A stretch of 64,000 nucleotides of DNA from Candidatus Limimonas egerieequi (GCA_018064455.1 JAGHVH010000010.1:186001-250000); one strand, 5' to 3'. Positions 27,759 through 37,908 are shown, counted from the first letter of the stretch. Notes: generated from the sequence alone by a model not told the origin. A program made the numbers and translations.

Positions 27759-28979
27759 TTAAAGTGTTACTTTGTGGAATACTTTCTTACCCTTCTTAAC
27801 TACGATGCCGTTTGCAAGTGCATCAGCATCATATGATGTCTGTGGGTCAGTTACTTTTGCGTCATCAACAGAGATACCACCCTGTTGAACAAGACGTCTT
27901 GCCTCACCATTTGATGATGCAAGGCCTGCTTTAACCATAATTGACAAAATACCAATTTTGCCATCTGTCAAATCAGTCGCATCAAGCTTTGTCTCTGGCA
28001 TATTCTCAAGGTCACCAGCGCCACTAAAGAGTGCGCGTGCTGTTGCCTGTGCCTTGTCTGCTTCTTCCTTGCCGTGAACCATATTTGTAAGTTCATAAGC
28101 GAGAATTTCCTTAGCTTCGTTGAGCTTTGCGCCCTCCCACTTGTCCATCTCATCTATCTGCTCAAGTGGCAAGAATGTAAGCATACGGATGCACTTCATT
28201 ACATCTGAGTCGCCTACGTTGCGCCAGTACTGATAGAACTCGTATGGAGATGTCTTGTTAGCATCAAGCCATACAGCATTACCAGCTGTCTTACCCATCT
28301 TCTTGCCCTGTGAATCAGTAAGAAGAGTGATTGTCATAGCATGAGCGTCCTTGCCAAGCTTCTTTCTAATGAGTTCTGTACCGCCAAGCATATTAGACCA
28401 CTGGTCATCTCCACCAAACTGCATGTTGCAGCCATAGTGCTGGAAGAGATAGTAGAAGTCATATGACTGCATAATCATATAATTAAACTCAAGGAATGAA
28501 AGACCCTTTTCCATTCTCTGCTTGTAACATTCAGCACGAAGCATGTTGTTTACTGAGAAGCAAGGTCCAACATCACGGAGAAGTTCGATATAGTTTAAAT
28601 TAAGAAGCCATTCAGCGTTGTTTACCATAATAGCTTTGCCTTCACCAAATTCGATGAAGCGTTCCATCTGGCGTTTAAAGCATTCAGCATTGTGATCAAT
28701 ATCCTCTTTTGTGAGCATCTTTCTCATGTCAGTTCTACCAGATGGGTCACCAATCATAGTAGTACCGCCACCGATTAAAGCAACTGGCTGGTTGCCTGCC
28801 ATCTGAAGACGCTTCATAAGTGTCAATGCCATAAAGTGGCCAGCTGTAAGACTGTCAGCTGTGCAGTCAAAGCCAATATAGAACTTGGCTTTGCCTTCGT
28901 TGACCATCTTTCTAATCTCGTCCTCATTTGTTACCTGTGCGATAAGTCCACGGGCAACAAGTTCTTCATAAATTCCCAT
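27759..28979 (-). CDS. tyrS: Tyrosyl-tRNA synthetase
   Basis: A class I synthetase charging tRNA-Tyr. The HIGH-like site reads TAGH in DSLTAGHFMAL, and the KMSKS-like loop is KMGKT at about residue 233, a common TyrRS variant. The C-terminal S4 RNA-binding domain is present (EARRLVQQGGISVDD). The 406 residues are usual. It lies only 12 bases after recN with no T-box leader, so it is read from the upstream operon; many Firmicute tyrS genes have a T-box, and none is visible here. Confidence 0.96.
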   Translation of the reverse strand: MGIYEELVARGLIAQVTNEDEIRKMVNEGKAKFYIGFDCTADSLTAGHFMALTLMKRLQMAGNQPVALIGGGTTMIGDPSGRTDMRKMLTKEDIDHNAECFKRQMERFIEFGEGKAIMVNNAEWLLNLNYIELLRDVGPCFSVNNMLRAECYKQRMEKGLSFLEFNYMIMQSYDFYYLFQHYGCNMQFGGDDQWSNMLGGTELIRKKLGKDAHAMTITLLTDSQGKKMGKTAGNAVWLDANKTSPYEFYQYWRNVGDSDVMKCIRMLTFLPLEQIDEMDKWEGAKLNEAKEILAYELTNMVHGKEEADKAQATARALFSGAGDLENMPETKLDATDLTDGKIGILSIMVKAGLASSNGEARRLVQQGGISVDDAKVTDPQTSYDADALANGIVVKKGKKVFHKVTL

Positions 28980-28991
28980 TTTTAACTCCTT

Positions 28992-30662
28992 CTAAATACA
29001 CGCGCTTTCGATCATTTCGAGAGCGCTCTTAATTTGCAATTCTGTTACATTTACGCCACCAATAATTCTGGCAACTTCTTTGATTCGACCGTCCCTGTCG
29101 AGTGGCGTCACATACGTATAAGTCTTCTCATTTTGAACTTTCTTTTCAACTACAAAATGATTATCCGCATAGGATGCGACTTGTGCGCTGTGCGTGATAC
29201 AGATTACCTGGCTCTTTTGACCTACGCTCTTTAAAACCTTGGCAATCTTTTCTGCTGCACTACCTGAAACGCCTGTATCAATCTCATCAAAAATCATCGT
29301 ACCAACGTTATCATTGGCAGAGAGGACGTTCTGTATTGCAAGCATAATTCTTGAAAGCTCACCACCAGACGCGATCTTTGCAAGAGGCTTGAGTGCCTCA
29401 CCTGGGTTTGGAGATATCAAGAATTCTATATTATCTGGACCCGTTGGGCTCAGTTTTGTGCGTTCAAAGTTAACTGCAATTTCAACATTTGGCATATCAA
29501 GGAATGTAAGTTCATGTTTTACGTGAACTTCAAATTCAGACGCCGCATGTTTTCTTGAAAGCGAAAGCTTTTCGGCAGCCTCAAGGAGGATTTCCTTGTC
29601 AGCCTCAAGCTTTGCTATTATTTCATCCTGGCTGAGATTGAGGTTCACCAATGTCTCGAGCTCGTCCTTGGAATTTTGAAGGTACTCGAGTATCTCTTCC
29701 TCTGACTCACCATACTTACCCTTGAGTTTAAAGAGAAAACTTATTCTCTCCTCTATTTCAGACAACTTCTCAGGATCAAACGATAAATCAAAGAGCGTCT
29801 GCTCTATCTCATTTTTCTTCTCCTCAAGTTGATATGTTATCTCAAGCATACTAGATGCCATTTTAGATGCAGGCTCATAGTGAGCAGCCGACTTTTCCAC
29901 AGCCTTGGAGGCGTCATACATGGCGTTTACAACGCCAGTTGTATCATCGCCATCTTGGAGGATGGAAAGTGCATCACGAAGGCCCTTGATAACCTTTTCT
30001 GAGTTCCTAAAAAGGTCACGTTTGTCGCAGAGTTCGTCATATTCACCGATACGAACACCTGCATTTTCTATTTCAGCAATCTCATGCTGCAAAAATTCAA
30101 TTCGTTTTTGTTTCTCCTCCTCATTTTGAGAGAGAGATTTAAACTTCCTATAGAGGTTTGAGTAAGCGACATACTTTTCAAGATAGTCGCCATAAATATC
30201 CTCGTTGCCTGCAAGAGCATCAAGGTATTTGTAGTGACATTCTGGGTTTAAAAGATTTTGGCTATCGTGCTGTCCATGAATACTTATCAATTCTTTGCCC
30301 AGTGTCTTGAGCATTGATACGGTTACAGCATTGCCATTTACTTTGCAAGAGTTCCTGCCATCAAGGGCAATCACTCTCGAGATATTTAGTGCCTTATCTT
30401 CACTTGTTGGAATTCCCATGGATTCCATCAGTTTCTCGACACTTGGGGAAATGTTTTCAAAAAGTGCGGACACCTGTGCCTTTTCAGCACCGGTCCTTAT
30501 CAGTTCCTTTGAAGTGCGTTCACCAAGGACAGCTGAGAGTGCATCGATGATAATTGATTTACCAGCACCCGTCTCTCCGCTCATAACGTTAAGACCGTTG
30601 CCAAAATCAATGGCAGCAGACTCAATAATCGCTATGTTTTCTATCCTCAGTGTACTAAGCAT
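28992..30662 (-). CDS. recN: DNA repair protein RecN
   Basis: An SMC-like ATPase in double-strand-break repair. Walker A is GETGAGKSI at ~30-38; the middle is coiled coil (about 150-370); the ABC signature LASGGELSRIMLA and Walker B TMIFDEIDTG are near residues 430-475. The 556 residues are normal. The argR-recN pairing just downstream of tlyA-nadK is typical of Clostridia. One base separates it from argR. Confidence 0.96.
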   Translation of the reverse strand: MLSTLRIENIAIIESAAIDFGNGLNVMSGETGAGKSIIIDALSAVLGERTSKELIRTGAEKAQVSALFENISPSVEKLMESMGIPTSEDKALNISRVIALDGRNSCKVNGNAVTVSMLKTLGKELISIHGQHDSQNLLNPECHYKYLDALAGNEDIYGDYLEKYVAYSNLYRKFKSLSQNEEEKQKRIEFLQHEIAEIENAGVRIGEYDELCDKRDLFRNSEKVIKGLRDALSILQDGDDTTGVVNAMYDASKAVEKSAAHYEPASKMASSMLEITYQLEEKKNEIEQTLFDLSFDPEKLSEIEERISFLFKLKGKYGESEEEILEYLQNSKDELETLVNLNLSQDEIIAKLEADKEILLEAAEKLSLSRKHAASEFEVHVKHELTFLDMPNVEIAVNFERTKLSPTGPDNIEFLISPNPGEALKPLAKIASGGELSRIMLAIQNVLSANDNVGTMIFDEIDTGVSGSAAEKIAKVLKSVGQKSQVICITHSAQVASYADNHFVVEKKVQNEKTYTYVTPLDRDGRIKEVARIIGGVNVTELQIKSALEMIESACI

Positions 30663-30663
30663 T

Positions 30664-31122
30664 TTAGTCTCCGATCATCTTATGAATACTTGTGCAAAGT
30701 GATTTTGCAGCAGCCTCATTGCGACAGAGCACAAAGATAGTATCGTCGCCTGCGATAGTACCGACGATTTCATCTTTGTCTGTTGCGTCAAGAGCTGCAC
30801 AAGCGGCATTTGCCATGCCTACATGTGTTTTAATAACACATGTGTTAAGAGCGTAATCGGCGCTCATAACAGCCTCTGCAAAGATTGCATTGTATTTTGA
30901 TGAAAGCTTCTCGCTTGGTGTCTCACTTGCAGCATATGCTGATTTGCCATGAGCGCCAATACGTTTAACAAGCTTTAGCTCCTTAATGTCGCGAGAAATT
31001 GTAGCTTGAGTTACCTCAAATCCCCTAGACTTAAGCTTTGAAATCAACTCATCTTGAGTGTACACAGGCTCTGCCTTGATAAGGTCAAGGATTGCGTCCT
31101 GTCTTTGTTTTCTAATGTTCAT
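30664..31122 (-). CDS. argR: Arginine repressor ArgR
   Basis: A hexameric arginine-sensing repressor of 152 residues. The winged-helix N-terminal domain (QDELISKLKSRGFEVTQATISRDIKEL) has the SR residues that read the ARG box. The C-terminal domain has GTIAGDDTIFVL, the arginine-binding segment. No clear ARG box was picked out in the window; its own operon appears to be controlled from far upstream. Confidence 0.96.
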   Translation of the reverse strand: MNIRKQRQDAILDLIKAEPVYTQDELISKLKSRGFEVTQATISRDIKELKLVKRIGAHGKSAYAASETPSEKLSSKYNAIFAEAVMSADYALNTCVIKTHVGMANAACAALDATDKDEIVGTIAGDDTIFVLCRNEAAAKSLCTSIHKMIGD

Positions 31123-31133
31123 TTCTTTCCCCT

Positions 31134-31991
31134 TTACTTGCCAAGCAACTTAGAATTAAGAATTTCAAAGAATGCCTCATTCTTAATTCTGATAAACTCA
31201 GCGACCTTTTCCGACTTTTTAATCTCTATCCTATCTCCTACGCCAATCTCAAATGTAACGCCACCATCAAGTGACAACAGCAAATTTTTATTTGCTGACT
31301 TTTCATCAACAGAAAGAGTAATTTCGTTTTCAGCACTAAAAACAGTTGAACGTGAGAACAATGTCTGTGGACAGATAGGCGTTACAACTATTGCTTCCAT
31401 GCTTGGATTAATTATTGGGCCACCAGCAGAAAGTGAATATGCTGATGAACCAGTTGGAGTTGCAACTATTACACCATCTGCACGGTATGTGCTCGAGCGC
31501 TTACCATCACAGTCAACATCAATATCAGTAATTCTTAGTTCGCCATTACGAGCTAATACAGCATCGTTGATACAACTGTCACTCATTACAACCTGTCCTT
31601 TTCGGATAACAGATACATCAAGGAGCATACGTCTATCAATTGTGTAATCCCCATCTATTAAGTTCTTTAAAAGCTCAAGTTCGTTGCTCTCAAGACCGGC
31701 CATAAATGCGAGTGTACCGGCATTGATACAGAGTATTGGTTTTTTGTAATCAACAGTTTGTCTTGCAGCATTTAAAACCGAACCGTCGCCACCAACTGAT
31801 ATGATTACGTCACACCACTCTATGAGTTCTTGGAATTTAAAGTGTTGCATTGTTGGCATAGCACAAAAACTAATATGTACCTCATCAAGGCAAGCATATT
31901 CAGCGCCATACTTATCAAGCCACTTACATATTTCAAGTGTGACTCCGTGAGCTTTTTCTCTAGTTAAATTAGGCAAGAGTGCAATTTTCAT
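31134..31991 (-). CDS. nadK: NAD kinase
   Basis: It phosphorylates NAD to NADP. The GGDGS motif (SVGGDGSVLNAAR) is near residue 67, and the conserved NDAVLARN and TPTGSSAYSLSAGGPI segments follow. The 285 residues are usual. Its ATG overlaps the end of tlyA by four bases, a linkage typical of Firmicutes. Confidence 0.96.
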   Translation of the reverse strand: MKIALLPNLTREKAHGVTLEICKWLDKYGAEYACLDEVHISFCAMPTMQHFKFQELIEWCDVIISVGGDGSVLNAARQTVDYKKPILCINAGTLAFMAGLESNELELLKNLIDGDYTIDRRMLLDVSVIRKGQVVMSDSCINDAVLARNGELRITDIDVDCDGKRSSTYRADGVIVATPTGSSAYSLSAGGPIINPSMEAIVVTPICPQTLFSRSTVFSAENEITLSVDEKSANKNLLLSLDGGVTFEIGVGDRIEIKKSEKVAEFIRIKNEAFFEILNSKLLGK

Positions 31992-32809
31992 TGTTTATCC
32001 TCCCCATTTAGTACCTCATGAGATTTCTCTGCAAGTTCAAGTGCAGAGAAAGAAAGCATATTCTTTGGGTCGTCAGATTTCTCAATAAACATCAAGTACT
32101 CAATGTTGCCCTCTGGGCCCTTAATCGGTGAGAAATCAAGTCCCTTTATAGTAAATCCATTTTCAACTGCGAAAGAGGTAATCGTCTCAAGGACCTCAGC
32201 GTGTGTTGAGAGTTCACGTACAACGCCCTTTTTACCAACCTTTTCGCGTCCGGCCTCAAACTGTGGTTTGATAAGGCAGACAGCCTCACCACCATCTGTG
32301 AGTAGAGTCCTCATAACTGGAAGAATAATTTTGAGAGAGATAAAGGAGACGTCAACTGATGCAAAATCAATTGGATCAGGGACCTCCTCTGTTGTGCAGT
32401 TCCTAAAGTTGGTACGCTCCAAATTTACAACTCGTTCATCCGAGCGAAGTTTCCATGCAAGCTGTCCATATCCAACATCGATTGAATAGACCTTGACTGC
32501 TCCATTTTGGAGCATGCAATCTGTAAAGCCACCTGTTGAGGCACCTATGTCCATACAGGTCTTGCCCTCAAGAGTTAGTGGGAATACCTTCATTGCTTTT
32601 TCAAGCTTGTATCCGCCACGGCTCACATATGGCATCTTGCTGCCACGAACCTCTATTGCATCTGTAGGTTTTATTTGCGCGCCACTTTTGAGTTCTTTCT
32701 GGCCGTTGACATACACCTGTCCAGCCATAATAAGTGCGCGTGCTTTTTCACGACTATCCGTGTGACCTTGCTCAAAAACAGCAACGTCAAGTCTCATCTT
32801 GTCGCTCAA
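31988..32809 (-). CDS. tlyA: TlyA-type rRNA 2'-O-methyltransferase
   Basis: An S4 RNA-binding domain (residues ~5-60, RLDVAVFEQGHTDSREKARA) is followed by an FtsJ-like SAM methyltransferase domain with DIGASTGGFTDCML as the SAM site. Characterised TlyA proteins 2'-O-methylate rRNA; some have haemolysin activity. It sits between dxs (2-base gap) and nadK (4-base overlap). Confidence 0.93.
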   Translation of the reverse strand: MSDKMRLDVAVFEQGHTDSREKARALIMAGQVYVNGQKELKSGAQIKPTDAIEVRGSKMPYVSRGGYKLEKAMKVFPLTLEGKTCMDIGASTGGFTDCMLQNGAVKVYSIDVGYGQLAWKLRSDERVVNLERTNFRNCTTEEVPDPIDFASVDVSFISLKIILPVMRTLLTDGGEAVCLIKPQFEAGREKVGKKGVVRELSTHAEVLETITSFAVENGFTIKGLDFSPIKGPEGNIEYLMFIEKSDDPKNMLSFSALELAEKSHEVLNGEDKQ

Positions 32810-32811
32810 CC

Positions 32812-34674
32812 CTATACTCTCCTTAAAACTTCTTCTACCATCTTTTCACTTGAGAGACCAAATTCTTCCTCAAGTTCCTTAATGCTTGCGTGATGTACAA
32901 AGGTATCTTCTATAGCAATATGTGAGAAGTCACCCTTATAGGCACCTTCCATAAGCATTGTGGCGAATGTCTCGCCTGCGCCACCTGCTTTTATTCCCTC
33001 TTCGAAGAATAATATGGTGTCAGACTTCTTCGCCTCTTTTATCGCAAGCTCATCAATAGGCCAAACCCTATTGAGCTTAATAATCTTGACATCAATGTCG
33101 TATTCTTTTAGCTTCTCCTGTGCTTTAACTGCATTGGAGAAAAGACTACCATACGTCACGATTGTAACTCTGCTTGATTTCTTGCCAAAGATGGACACAG
33201 GCTCTGGCAGAGCCTTGTAGTTCTTTGGCAAATAGCCCTCATATCCGCGTGGATAACGGACGGCTACTACGTGGCCGTCACCATCCACCGCCTGATGGAG
33301 GGCAATGCCAAGCTCCTCATATGAGCTTGGGCTATATATAACGGTGCCTGGTATTGATTTGAGGAATGCAACATCAAGGATGCCTTGATGGCTGCGTCCA
33401 TCCTCACCTACAAATCCAGCTCTGTCAACGCCAAGGATAACTTTATTATTCTGCATTGCAACATCGTGAACGAGCTCATCGTATGCACGCTGGAGGAATG
33501 TTGAATAGACAGCGAATACAGGAATCATATCGCCCTTGGCAAGACCACCAGCAAATGTTGCGCCAAACTCCTCAGCAATGCCAACGTCAAAGAACCTATT
33601 TGGATAGCGCATTGCGAAATTCTGAAGACCCGTTCCGAGCATCATTGCAGCAGTAATAGCGCAAATCTTGTCATTCTCTGCTGCAAGTTCGCAGAGGTAT
33701 TCACCAAATGTATCTGAATAATTCTTGACACCAACCTTGGCAATCGGTTCACCTGTTACAACATTAAAACGTGAGATGCCATGGAACTGCGCTGGGTTTA
33801 GTTCAGCCGGTTCATAACCCATGCCCTTGACTGTTTCAATGTGAAGGAGCACTGGTGAATCAAATTCTTTGGCAGCCTCAAGTGCACGTGTAAGCGCCAA
33901 GATGTTATGTCCATCAACAGGTCCCATATACTCAAAGCCCAAGTCCTCAAAGAAGTTACTCTGATAGAGATAATCCTTGGCTACCTTTTTAATTTGGCTT
34001 CCCTTATCATGGAGAGCAGTACCACCTGGTAAAGACTCGAGCACATCAATGAAAAAGCCCTTTGCCTTGTAGTAATGCCTATTGGTGCGCATTGCAGCAA
34101 GGTACTTTGCAAATGAACCAACTGGCTGTGAGATAGACATCTCATTGTCGTTTAGGATGACAATAAGTTTTGAATTGGCACGGCCAGCATTGTTAAGTGC
34201 CTCGTAAACCAAGCCACCAGTAAATGAACCATCGCCAATAATTGCTATTGTGTATGAGTCGTCTCCTTTTAATTTTTTTGCAACCGAGAGTCCAAATGCT
34301 GCTGAAATAGATGTGCCAGAATGGCCTGCAGCAAATGTGTCATGCTCAGACTCCTCTGGATTAGGGAATCCAGAGATGCCGCCATTTTGGCGAAGTGAAT
34401 CAAAGTCATCATATCTACCAGTCAACAACTTGTGTGTATAAACCTGGTGACCAACGTCCCAAACGAACTGATCCTTTGGTGAATCAAATACCTTGTGAAG
34501 AGCAAGAGTCAATTCAACTACACCAAGGTTGGACGCAAGGTGACCACCTGTCTTTGCAACAGTTGACACAAGTTTTGTACGTATCTCCTTTGCAAGGACA
34601 TTTAGTTCGCTATATGTTAAGTTTTTAAGTAGCTGTGGATTATTTGCCACTCGCTCCAAATACTTATTTTCCAT
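32812..34674 (-). CDS. dxs: 1-Deoxy-D-xylulose-5-phosphate synthase
   Basis: This thiamine-diphosphate enzyme condenses pyruvate with glyceraldehyde 3-phosphate, the first step of the MEP isoprenoid pathway. The ThDP motif is GDGSFTGG...NDN at ~150-183. The transketolase pyrimidine domain has DVGIAEEFGATFAGG, and the C-terminal domain closes the protein. The 620 residues are normal. The next upstream gene is the prenyl synthase ispA, so early isoprenoid steps are grouped. Confidence 0.96.
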   Translation of the reverse strand: MENKYLERVANNPQLLKNLTYSELNVLAKEIRTKLVSTVAKTGGHLASNLGVVELTLALHKVFDSPKDQFVWDVGHQVYTHKLLTGRYDDFDSLRQNGGISGFPNPEESEHDTFAAGHSGTSISAAFGLSVAKKLKGDDSYTIAIIGDGSFTGGLVYEALNNAGRANSKLIVILNDNEMSISQPVGSFAKYLAAMRTNRHYYKAKGFFIDVLESLPGGTALHDKGSQIKKVAKDYLYQSNFFEDLGFEYMGPVDGHNILALTRALEAAKEFDSPVLLHIETVKGMGYEPAELNPAQFHGISRFNVVTGEPIAKVGVKNYSDTFGEYLCELAAENDKICAITAAMMLGTGLQNFAMRYPNRFFDVGIAEEFGATFAGGLAKGDMIPVFAVYSTFLQRAYDELVHDVAMQNNKVILGVDRAGFVGEDGRSHQGILDVAFLKSIPGTVIYSPSSYEELGIALHQAVDGDGHVVAVRYPRGYEGYLPKNYKALPEPVSIFGKKSSRVTIVTYGSLFSNAVKAQEKLKEYDIDVKIIKLNRVWPIDELAIKEAKKSDTILFFEEGIKAGGAGETFATMLMEGAYKGDFSHIAIEDTFVHHASIKELEEEFGLSSEKMVEEVLRRV

Positions 34675-34684
34675 ATCAAGCCTC

Positions 34685-35566
34685 TTATTTATTGCGCTCT
34701 AGCAATTGTTTTGTAAGGTAAACTATATTTTCGTTATTCTCAAAAGTTTCAAGTGCCGAAAGTGCCTTGTTTGTAAGTTCCTCTGCCTTTGCTTTTGCAC
34801 CATCAAGGCCAAGCAAAGTTACATATGTAGCCTTACCATTTGTTTCATCCGAACCAACAGCTTTGCCAAGTGTTGCCTCGTCACCTGTGACATCAAGGAT
34901 ATCATCGACGATTTGGAAGGCAATTCCAAGGTTTTCTGCATACTCCTTGGCAGCCTCATATTGCGCATTGTTTGCCTTTGCAGCATTGCAGCCAAGCTCA
35001 CATGCGCAACGGATGAGCGCGCCAGTTTTGAGCTTATCGGTTTCTGCAAGGCGTTCAACTGTCACATCGCTTGACTCCTCATTTGCAAGGTCAAGTGTCT
35101 GACCGCCAACCATGCCATAGATACCAGCATAATTCGCAAGTGCACGTGTGCACTTGACAATTGTATGGTCATCAACGCCAGCGTCTGATGCAATCTGGAA
35201 TGCATAAGTAAGGAGTGCGTCACCAGCAAGGACCGCATATGCCTCGCCAAATTTCTTATGGCAAGACTCCTTGCCACGACGATAGTCATCGTCGTCCATG
35301 CAAGGAAGGTCGTCATGAACAAGAGAGTATGTGTGAATCATCTCAAGAGCACATGCAAATGGAAGTGCATCGGCTATGTTGCCACCGCACAACTTGCAAA
35401 ACTCAAGTGCCAAAATTGGTCTAAGCCTCTTGCCACCGATTTCAACGCTGTACTGCATAGCATCAGCGACCTTTTGATAGTCAGTGTGATCAATTGATAA
35501 ATAATCGCAAAGAGTTGCGTTGATTAAGTTGTAAAGTGATTGATAGTATTCCTCAACTGTTTGCAT
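34685..35566 (-). CDS. ispA: Geranyl/farnesyl diphosphate synthase
   Basis: A trans-prenyl synthase of 293 residues. The first Asp-rich motif is DDLPCMDDDD (~84-93) and the second DDILD is near residue 216; GGKRLRP gives the IPP-binding residues. Two residues separate the paired Asp groups in the first motif, the form found in bacterial short-chain FPP synthases. The start shares a base with the xseB stop. Confidence 0.94.
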   Translation of the reverse strand: MQTVEEYYQSLYNLINATLCDYLSIDHTDYQKVADAMQYSVEIGGKRLRPILALEFCKLCGGNIADALPFACALEMIHTYSLVHDDLPCMDDDDYRRGKESCHKKFGEAYAVLAGDALLTYAFQIASDAGVDDHTIVKCTRALANYAGIYGMVGGQTLDLANEESSDVTVERLAETDKLKTGALIRCACELGCNAAKANNAQYEAAKEYAENLGIAFQIVDDILDVTGDEATLGKAVGSDETNGKATYVTLLGLDGAKAKAEELTNKALSALETFENNENIVYLTKQLLERNK

Positions 35567-35763
35567 TACTTTGAAACCTTCTCCCCTTGAAGTGTAACTA
35601 TTGTTTGCTCTGCCTTATCAAGGGATTCGTTACAGAATGCAGCGAGCTTTGTTCCCTCTTCAAAAAGCTTTAATGATTCATCAAGTCCCAATGAACCATC
35701 CTCAAGCTTTGCTACTATTTGTTCAAGTCTTGCCATTGACTGTTCGTAGTTTAGTTCAGCCAT
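35566..35763 (-). CDS. xseB: Exodeoxyribonuclease VII small subunit
   Basis: A 65-residue helical hairpin protein with the family pattern YEQSMARLEQIVAKLEDGSL and LDESLKLFEEG. It coats the large subunit XseA and shields its active site. Both ends overlap neighbours by one base. Confidence 0.95.
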   Translation of the reverse strand: MAELNYEQSMARLEQIVAKLEDGSLGLDESLKLFEEGTKLAAFCNESLDKAEQTIVTLQGEKVSK

Positions 35764-36959
35764 TACTCTACCTCCGCACGGATTGTGCCATCGTTTAAGC
35801 GAATGCTTATTTTATCTCCAGGACTTACTTCCTCTACACTCTTGATTACTCCCTTGTCACCCTCTGTTATGCTATAGCCACGGCTTAGCACCTTGAGTGG
35901 TGAAAAGGCATCCAGTTTGCTTGCGAGCACTACAAAGTTTGACCTGTCGCCACTTACCTTTGCTGACGCAGCAGCATTCATCCTATCAACAAAGTTATCA
36001 AGGAGTAGCCGCCTTTCATTGATAAGTGCGACTGGGCCTTGCATAACATTGCGAGATGTAAGCAAGTTAAGTGATGTCCTAAGTGTGCTGATGCGGTTTA
36101 GCATCAGCTTCTGTGAGCGCATCGTCAGTTGCATGATGTGGTCGCGTTCGGCGAGCACGTCAGGTACAACAATCTCCGCGGCAGCGGATGGTGTCGGTGC
36201 GCGCATATCTGCGACGAAGTCAGCAATTGTGAAATCTGTCTCATGGCCGACGCCCGATATTATCGGCGTCTTGGTATCAAAGATTGCACGTGCTACGCGC
36301 TCGTCGTTAAAGCACCAGAAGTCCTCAATCGAGCCACCGCCTCGTGCAACGATAATAACGTCTGCCTCACCCGAGGCATCAAGGTCCTCGATTGCTTCAA
36401 CAATCGACCTCGGTGCGGTCTCGCCCTGCACCAGTGCTGGCGAGATAACAATCCTCGCCATCGGCCAACGCCTGCCAAGGACATTACAGATGTCCTGGAA
36501 TGCAGCGCCCGTTGGCGATGTAACAACACCAACTGTTTTCGGATACTTTGGCAATGGTTTCTTGGCCGACGTATCGAAAAGGCCCTCCTTTTGGAGTTTC
36601 TCCTTGAGTTGCTCAAATGCAATACTCAGCGAACCAACTCCATCAGGTTGCATGTTTTCTATATAAAACTGATAGGCACCGTCACGTTCAAAAACCGAGA
36701 CACTACCAAAAGCAATTATCTTCATACCATCTGATGGCATAAATTTAAGTTTTGAAGCATTACCCCTAAACATGACCGCCTTAATTGACGATTTATCATC
36801 CTTAAGTGTCATATACATATGACCCGATGAGTGTGCTTTGAAGTTAGAAATCTCTCCAACAAGAAACAAAGCCTTGAGTGTCAGATCATAATCCATCAAG
36901 GACTTAACATAATTATTCAGTTGTGCAACGGAATAAACTTCCGGTGTCACATCTTGCAT
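35763..36959 (-). CDS. xseA: Exodeoxyribonuclease VII large subunit
   Basis: It degrades single-stranded DNA to oligonucleotides. The N-terminal OB fold (~1-110) is followed by the catalytic domain with RGGGSIEDFWCFNDE (~207-221) and HETDFTIADFVAD. A coiled coil that binds XseB follows, then a short C-terminal beta segment. The 398 residues are usual. It lies 10 bases after the TsaD-like gene. Confidence 0.96.
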   Translation of the reverse strand: MQDVTPEVYSVAQLNNYVKSLMDYDLTLKALFLVGEISNFKAHSSGHMYMTLKDDKSSIKAVMFRGNASKLKFMPSDGMKIIAFGSVSVFERDGAYQFYIENMQPDGVGSLSIAFEQLKEKLQKEGLFDTSAKKPLPKYPKTVGVVTSPTGAAFQDICNVLGRRWPMARIVISPALVQGETAPRSIVEAIEDLDASGEADVIIVARGGGSIEDFWCFNDERVARAIFDTKTPIISGVGHETDFTIADFVADMRAPTPSAAAEIVVPDVLAERDHIMQLTMRSQKLMLNRISTLRTSLNLLTSRNVMQGPVALINERRLLLDNFVDRMNAAASAKVSGDRSNFVVLASKLDAFSPLKVLSRGYSITEGDKGVIKSVEEVSPGDKISIRLNDGTIRAEVE

Positions 36960-36969
36960 AACTTTCTCC

Positions 36970-37908
36970 TTAAACTAGCGATGCTAGTATTGCTACTCCC
37001 GCAGCATTATCACTTGAAAACTCTGGTGTTGCGAAATATGATTCACGTCCCAACGATTCACAGTGAGCACGAAGTGCTGACTGTAAAATGGAGTTAGACA
37101 TAACGCCACCAGAAAATACAACTGGCAATTTGTTATCAGCATAATCTAGCATTGCGACAATTGCCTTTTCGACATATCGAAGGCAAAATAGTGCAATGTC
37201 CTCTGGCGCACAGCCATCATCAAACATCTTTTTGCACTTATTCTCAACGCCAGAGAGTGATGGGTTGCCATCAACACTTGAAACCCTAATGCCAAATGCG
37301 TCCTTCTCATCAAGATGAGTCGATTTAAGCGCAAGTTTTTCAAGCTCTGGTCCACATGGGAACTGTAATCCCAACATAACGCCGACGCGATCTATTGCCT
37401 GGCCAGCCTTTAAGTCACTTGAAGTGCCTAAAATAGTTGCCGATACAGGACACCTAGCAGATGGTTTAATAAGAAGTGACTCAGTTGTACCACCAGATAC
37501 GTGGAACGCCATAAACTCTTGACCAACCAAATCAAGTTTGCCTGCGCTATAAAGCGCTGCCATAACGTGGCCCTCTTGATGAGAGACCTCATAAAGCGGT
37601 TTGCCGCCTATCGTTGCAATTGATGTAGCAACGGTCTGGCCAACCGTAAAGCAAGGCATGTACGAGTCGTCGGCCCAGCGTGGCCTAATTGACACACCGA
37701 CAGTGTCGACGTCATTTGCGCCGAGCTCGGCAATCAGTTCGCGCAACTGCTGTGTATGATGAAACACAGCATCTGACTGGCGAATGCCACGCTCACCCGC
37801 CTTGACTGGCAATAGCTTTTTGCGATGTATTACATTTTTTGTTTCGCTGTCATAAATTGCAACTGATGTTGTGTAGTTGCTGGTGTCAATCCCAAGGTGA
37901 AGGCTCAT
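36970..37908 (-). CDS. TsaD/Kae1-like ASKHA-fold paralogue
   Basis: A 312-residue member of the Kae1/TsaD (peptidase M22-like) family. It begins LGIDTSNYTTSVAIYD; the metal-site motif is HQEGH at about 110-114 (HMEGH in TsaD), and FSSDNAAGVA closes the active site. TsaD proper makes the t6A tRNA base and is ~335-345 residues with an N-terminal IETSCDET-type motif. This shorter copy beside xseA and nusB is a recurring clostridial paralogue with no settled function. It overlaps nusB by four bases. Confidence 0.8.
   Translation of the reverse strand: MSLHLGIDTSNYTTSVAIYDSETKNVIHRKKLLPVKAGERGIRQSDAVFHHTQQLRELIAELGANDVDTVGVSIRPRWADDSYMPCFTVGQTVATSIATIGGKPLYEVSHQEGHVMAALYSAGKLDLVGQEFMAFHVSGGTTESLLIKPSARCPVSATILGTSSDLKAGQAIDRVGVMLGLQFPCGPELEKLALKSTHLDEKDAFGIRVSSVDGNPSLSGVENKCKKMFDDGCAPEDIALFCLRYVEKAIVAMLDYADNKLPVVFSGGVMSNSILQSALRAHCESLGRESYFATPEFSSDNAAGVAILASLV

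Noticed and set aside
36129-36734. Plus-strand 201-codon ORF inside xseA
   Set aside because: Antisense shadow of a strongly conserved gene; Cys/Arg-rich composition and no ribosome site.
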